Source: Sphingomonas sp. (lineage in GTDB: Bacteria; Pseudomonadota; Alphaproteobacteria; Sphingomonadales; Sphingomonadaceae). Taken from it: a stretch of DNA of 44,428 nt. The first letter of the stretch is position 1; the number at the start of each line of letters is the position of its first letter. This document shows positions 43,820 to 44,428 of the stretch, piece by piece. The position numbers and the translations under genes are program-made. The notes beneath the pieces were generated by a model. It did not search any database and had not been told where the DNA came from. It was given only the letters and a program-made list of their open reading frames with translations. The stretch spans positions 1 to 44,428 of the forward strand of contig JACDCV010000003.1 in NCBI GenBank assembly GCA_013817375.1, written 5' to 3'.

Positions 43820-44428
43820 TCGGCCAGCCCCTCTGTCAGCCGTTCGACCACGCGCGCAAGCCCGACCGAGTTCGAGGCTTTCACCAATATCGCATCGCCG
43901 GGCCGAAGCATTTCGAGAACGGCTTGAGCCGCCTGCTCGGCGTCATCGGCGCGGGTCACGTTCATCCCGTCGCGGACCGCATTCTCGAGCGGCTTGGTTT
44001 CGGCTCCGACCAGCACCAACTCGTCGATATGCGCGTCGATCAGCATAGGCGCCAGGCCCGCGTGCAGCTCATCGCTCTTGGGTCCAAGCTCGCGCATGGC
44101 CCCTAGCACCGCGATCCGCCGCTCGACGCCTCGCTCGGCGCCAAGGCTCTTGATCGTCGCCGCCATCGACGCCGGGTTGGCGTTGTAGCTCTCGTCGATC
44201 ACCAGCGCCTCGCCTCCCTCGATGGCAACATGGTGCCGCTCGCCCCGCCCCTTGAGCCCGCCGAGGTCGGCAAGAGCCAGGCCGGCAATCCCGGCATCCC
44301 CGTGGACTGCCTCGACCGCTGCAAGGACGGCGAGCGAGTTCGACACCCAATGATCGCCGCGCTGCGAAATGGTGAAGGTCACGTCGCTGGCGAGAAGAGC
44401 GGCTGTGATCAGGCTTCCGCCCTGGTCT
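43807..44428 (-). CDS. murF: UDP-MurNAc-tripeptide--D-Ala-D-Ala ligase, C-terminal part (5' end outside window)
   Basis: The last approximately 206 residues of MurF, which adds D-Ala-D-Ala to the cytoplasmic precursor. The frame is open to the window edge. Visible are [39 protein letters not shown] and [19 protein letters not shown], the conserved C-terminal domain. The N-terminal and P-loop parts lie beyond the edge. It leads the dcw order seen here. Confidence 0.95.
   Translation of the reverse strand, partial: DQGGSLITAALLASDVTFTISQRGDHWVSNSLAVLAAVEAVHGDAGIAGLALADLGGLKGRGERHHVAIEGGEALVIDESYNANPASMAATIKSLGAERGVERRIAVLGAMRELGPKSDELHAGLAPMLIDAHIDELVLVGAETKPLENAVRDGMNVTRADDAEQAAQAVLEMLRPGDAILVKASNSVGLARVVERLTEGLAECST

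Overview
The window is a high-GC chromosomal segment of an alphaproteobacterium, most likely a sphingomonad (Sphingomonadales: Sphingomonas/Sphingomicrobium type). This rests on the PhyR-NepR-EcfG general stress locus next to a HisKA_2 kinase, the alphaproteobacterial gene block dgt-argS-SPOR-nagZ-scpAB-tatABC, the style of the mur/fts proteins, and palindromic intergenic repeats. No prophage, transposase, CRISPR array, tRNA or rRNA was seen.

Layout. 1-5814: end of lpd, a small lipoprotein, a PepSY membrane protein, sppA and a MATE transporter. 5864-8050: groES-groEL behind a CIRCE operator, closed by a strong terminator. 8058-15117: minus-strand genes for an M20 peptidase, zapE, a thioesterase, sdhB, a one-Cys peroxiredoxin and glnE. 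15150-19464: a dense general-stress-response (GSR) island. 19196-30437: tatCBA, scpBA, nagZ, two SPOR proteins, argS, dgt and a TPR/SPOR protein. A repeat-bounded insert (cupin, DoxX and a tiny secreted peptide) separates argS from dgt. 30586-31928: a frameshifted S41 peptidase gene. 32019-44428: the division and cell-wall (dcw) cluster in order murF(partial)-mraY-murD-ftsW-murG-murC-murB-ddlB-ftsQ-ftsA-ftsZ, on the minus strand and closed by a bidirectional terminator.

The GSR island is the most interesting part. It holds phyR, nepR, ecfG and a PhyP-like kinase whose ATP-binding domain looks degenerate. It also holds four elements that are easily missed. (1) A 52-residue single-pass membrane protein gene sits directly upstream of ecfG under a perfect EcfG promoter (GGAAC-N17-CGTT). 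(2) A second, 58-residue NepR-like gene converges on ecfG and has a near-consensus EcfG promoter. (3) An intergenic RNA of about 104 nt downstream of the kinase has its own perfect EcfG promoter, a 5' hairpin with a C7 loop and a terminator hairpin with a C9 loop. It resembles the Caulobacter GSR small RNA GsrN. (4) A long hairpin separates phyR from the ecfG promoter. The small RNA lies antisense to the over-extended 3' end of tatC, whose frame runs through the same 9-base homopolymer.

Two palindromic repeat elements are inserted in frame inside murD and add about 70 residues. Another sits between groES and groEL. Many neighbouring genes overlap by 4 nt (ATGA, GTGA or TTGA), often with non-ATG starts, which implies tight translational coupling.
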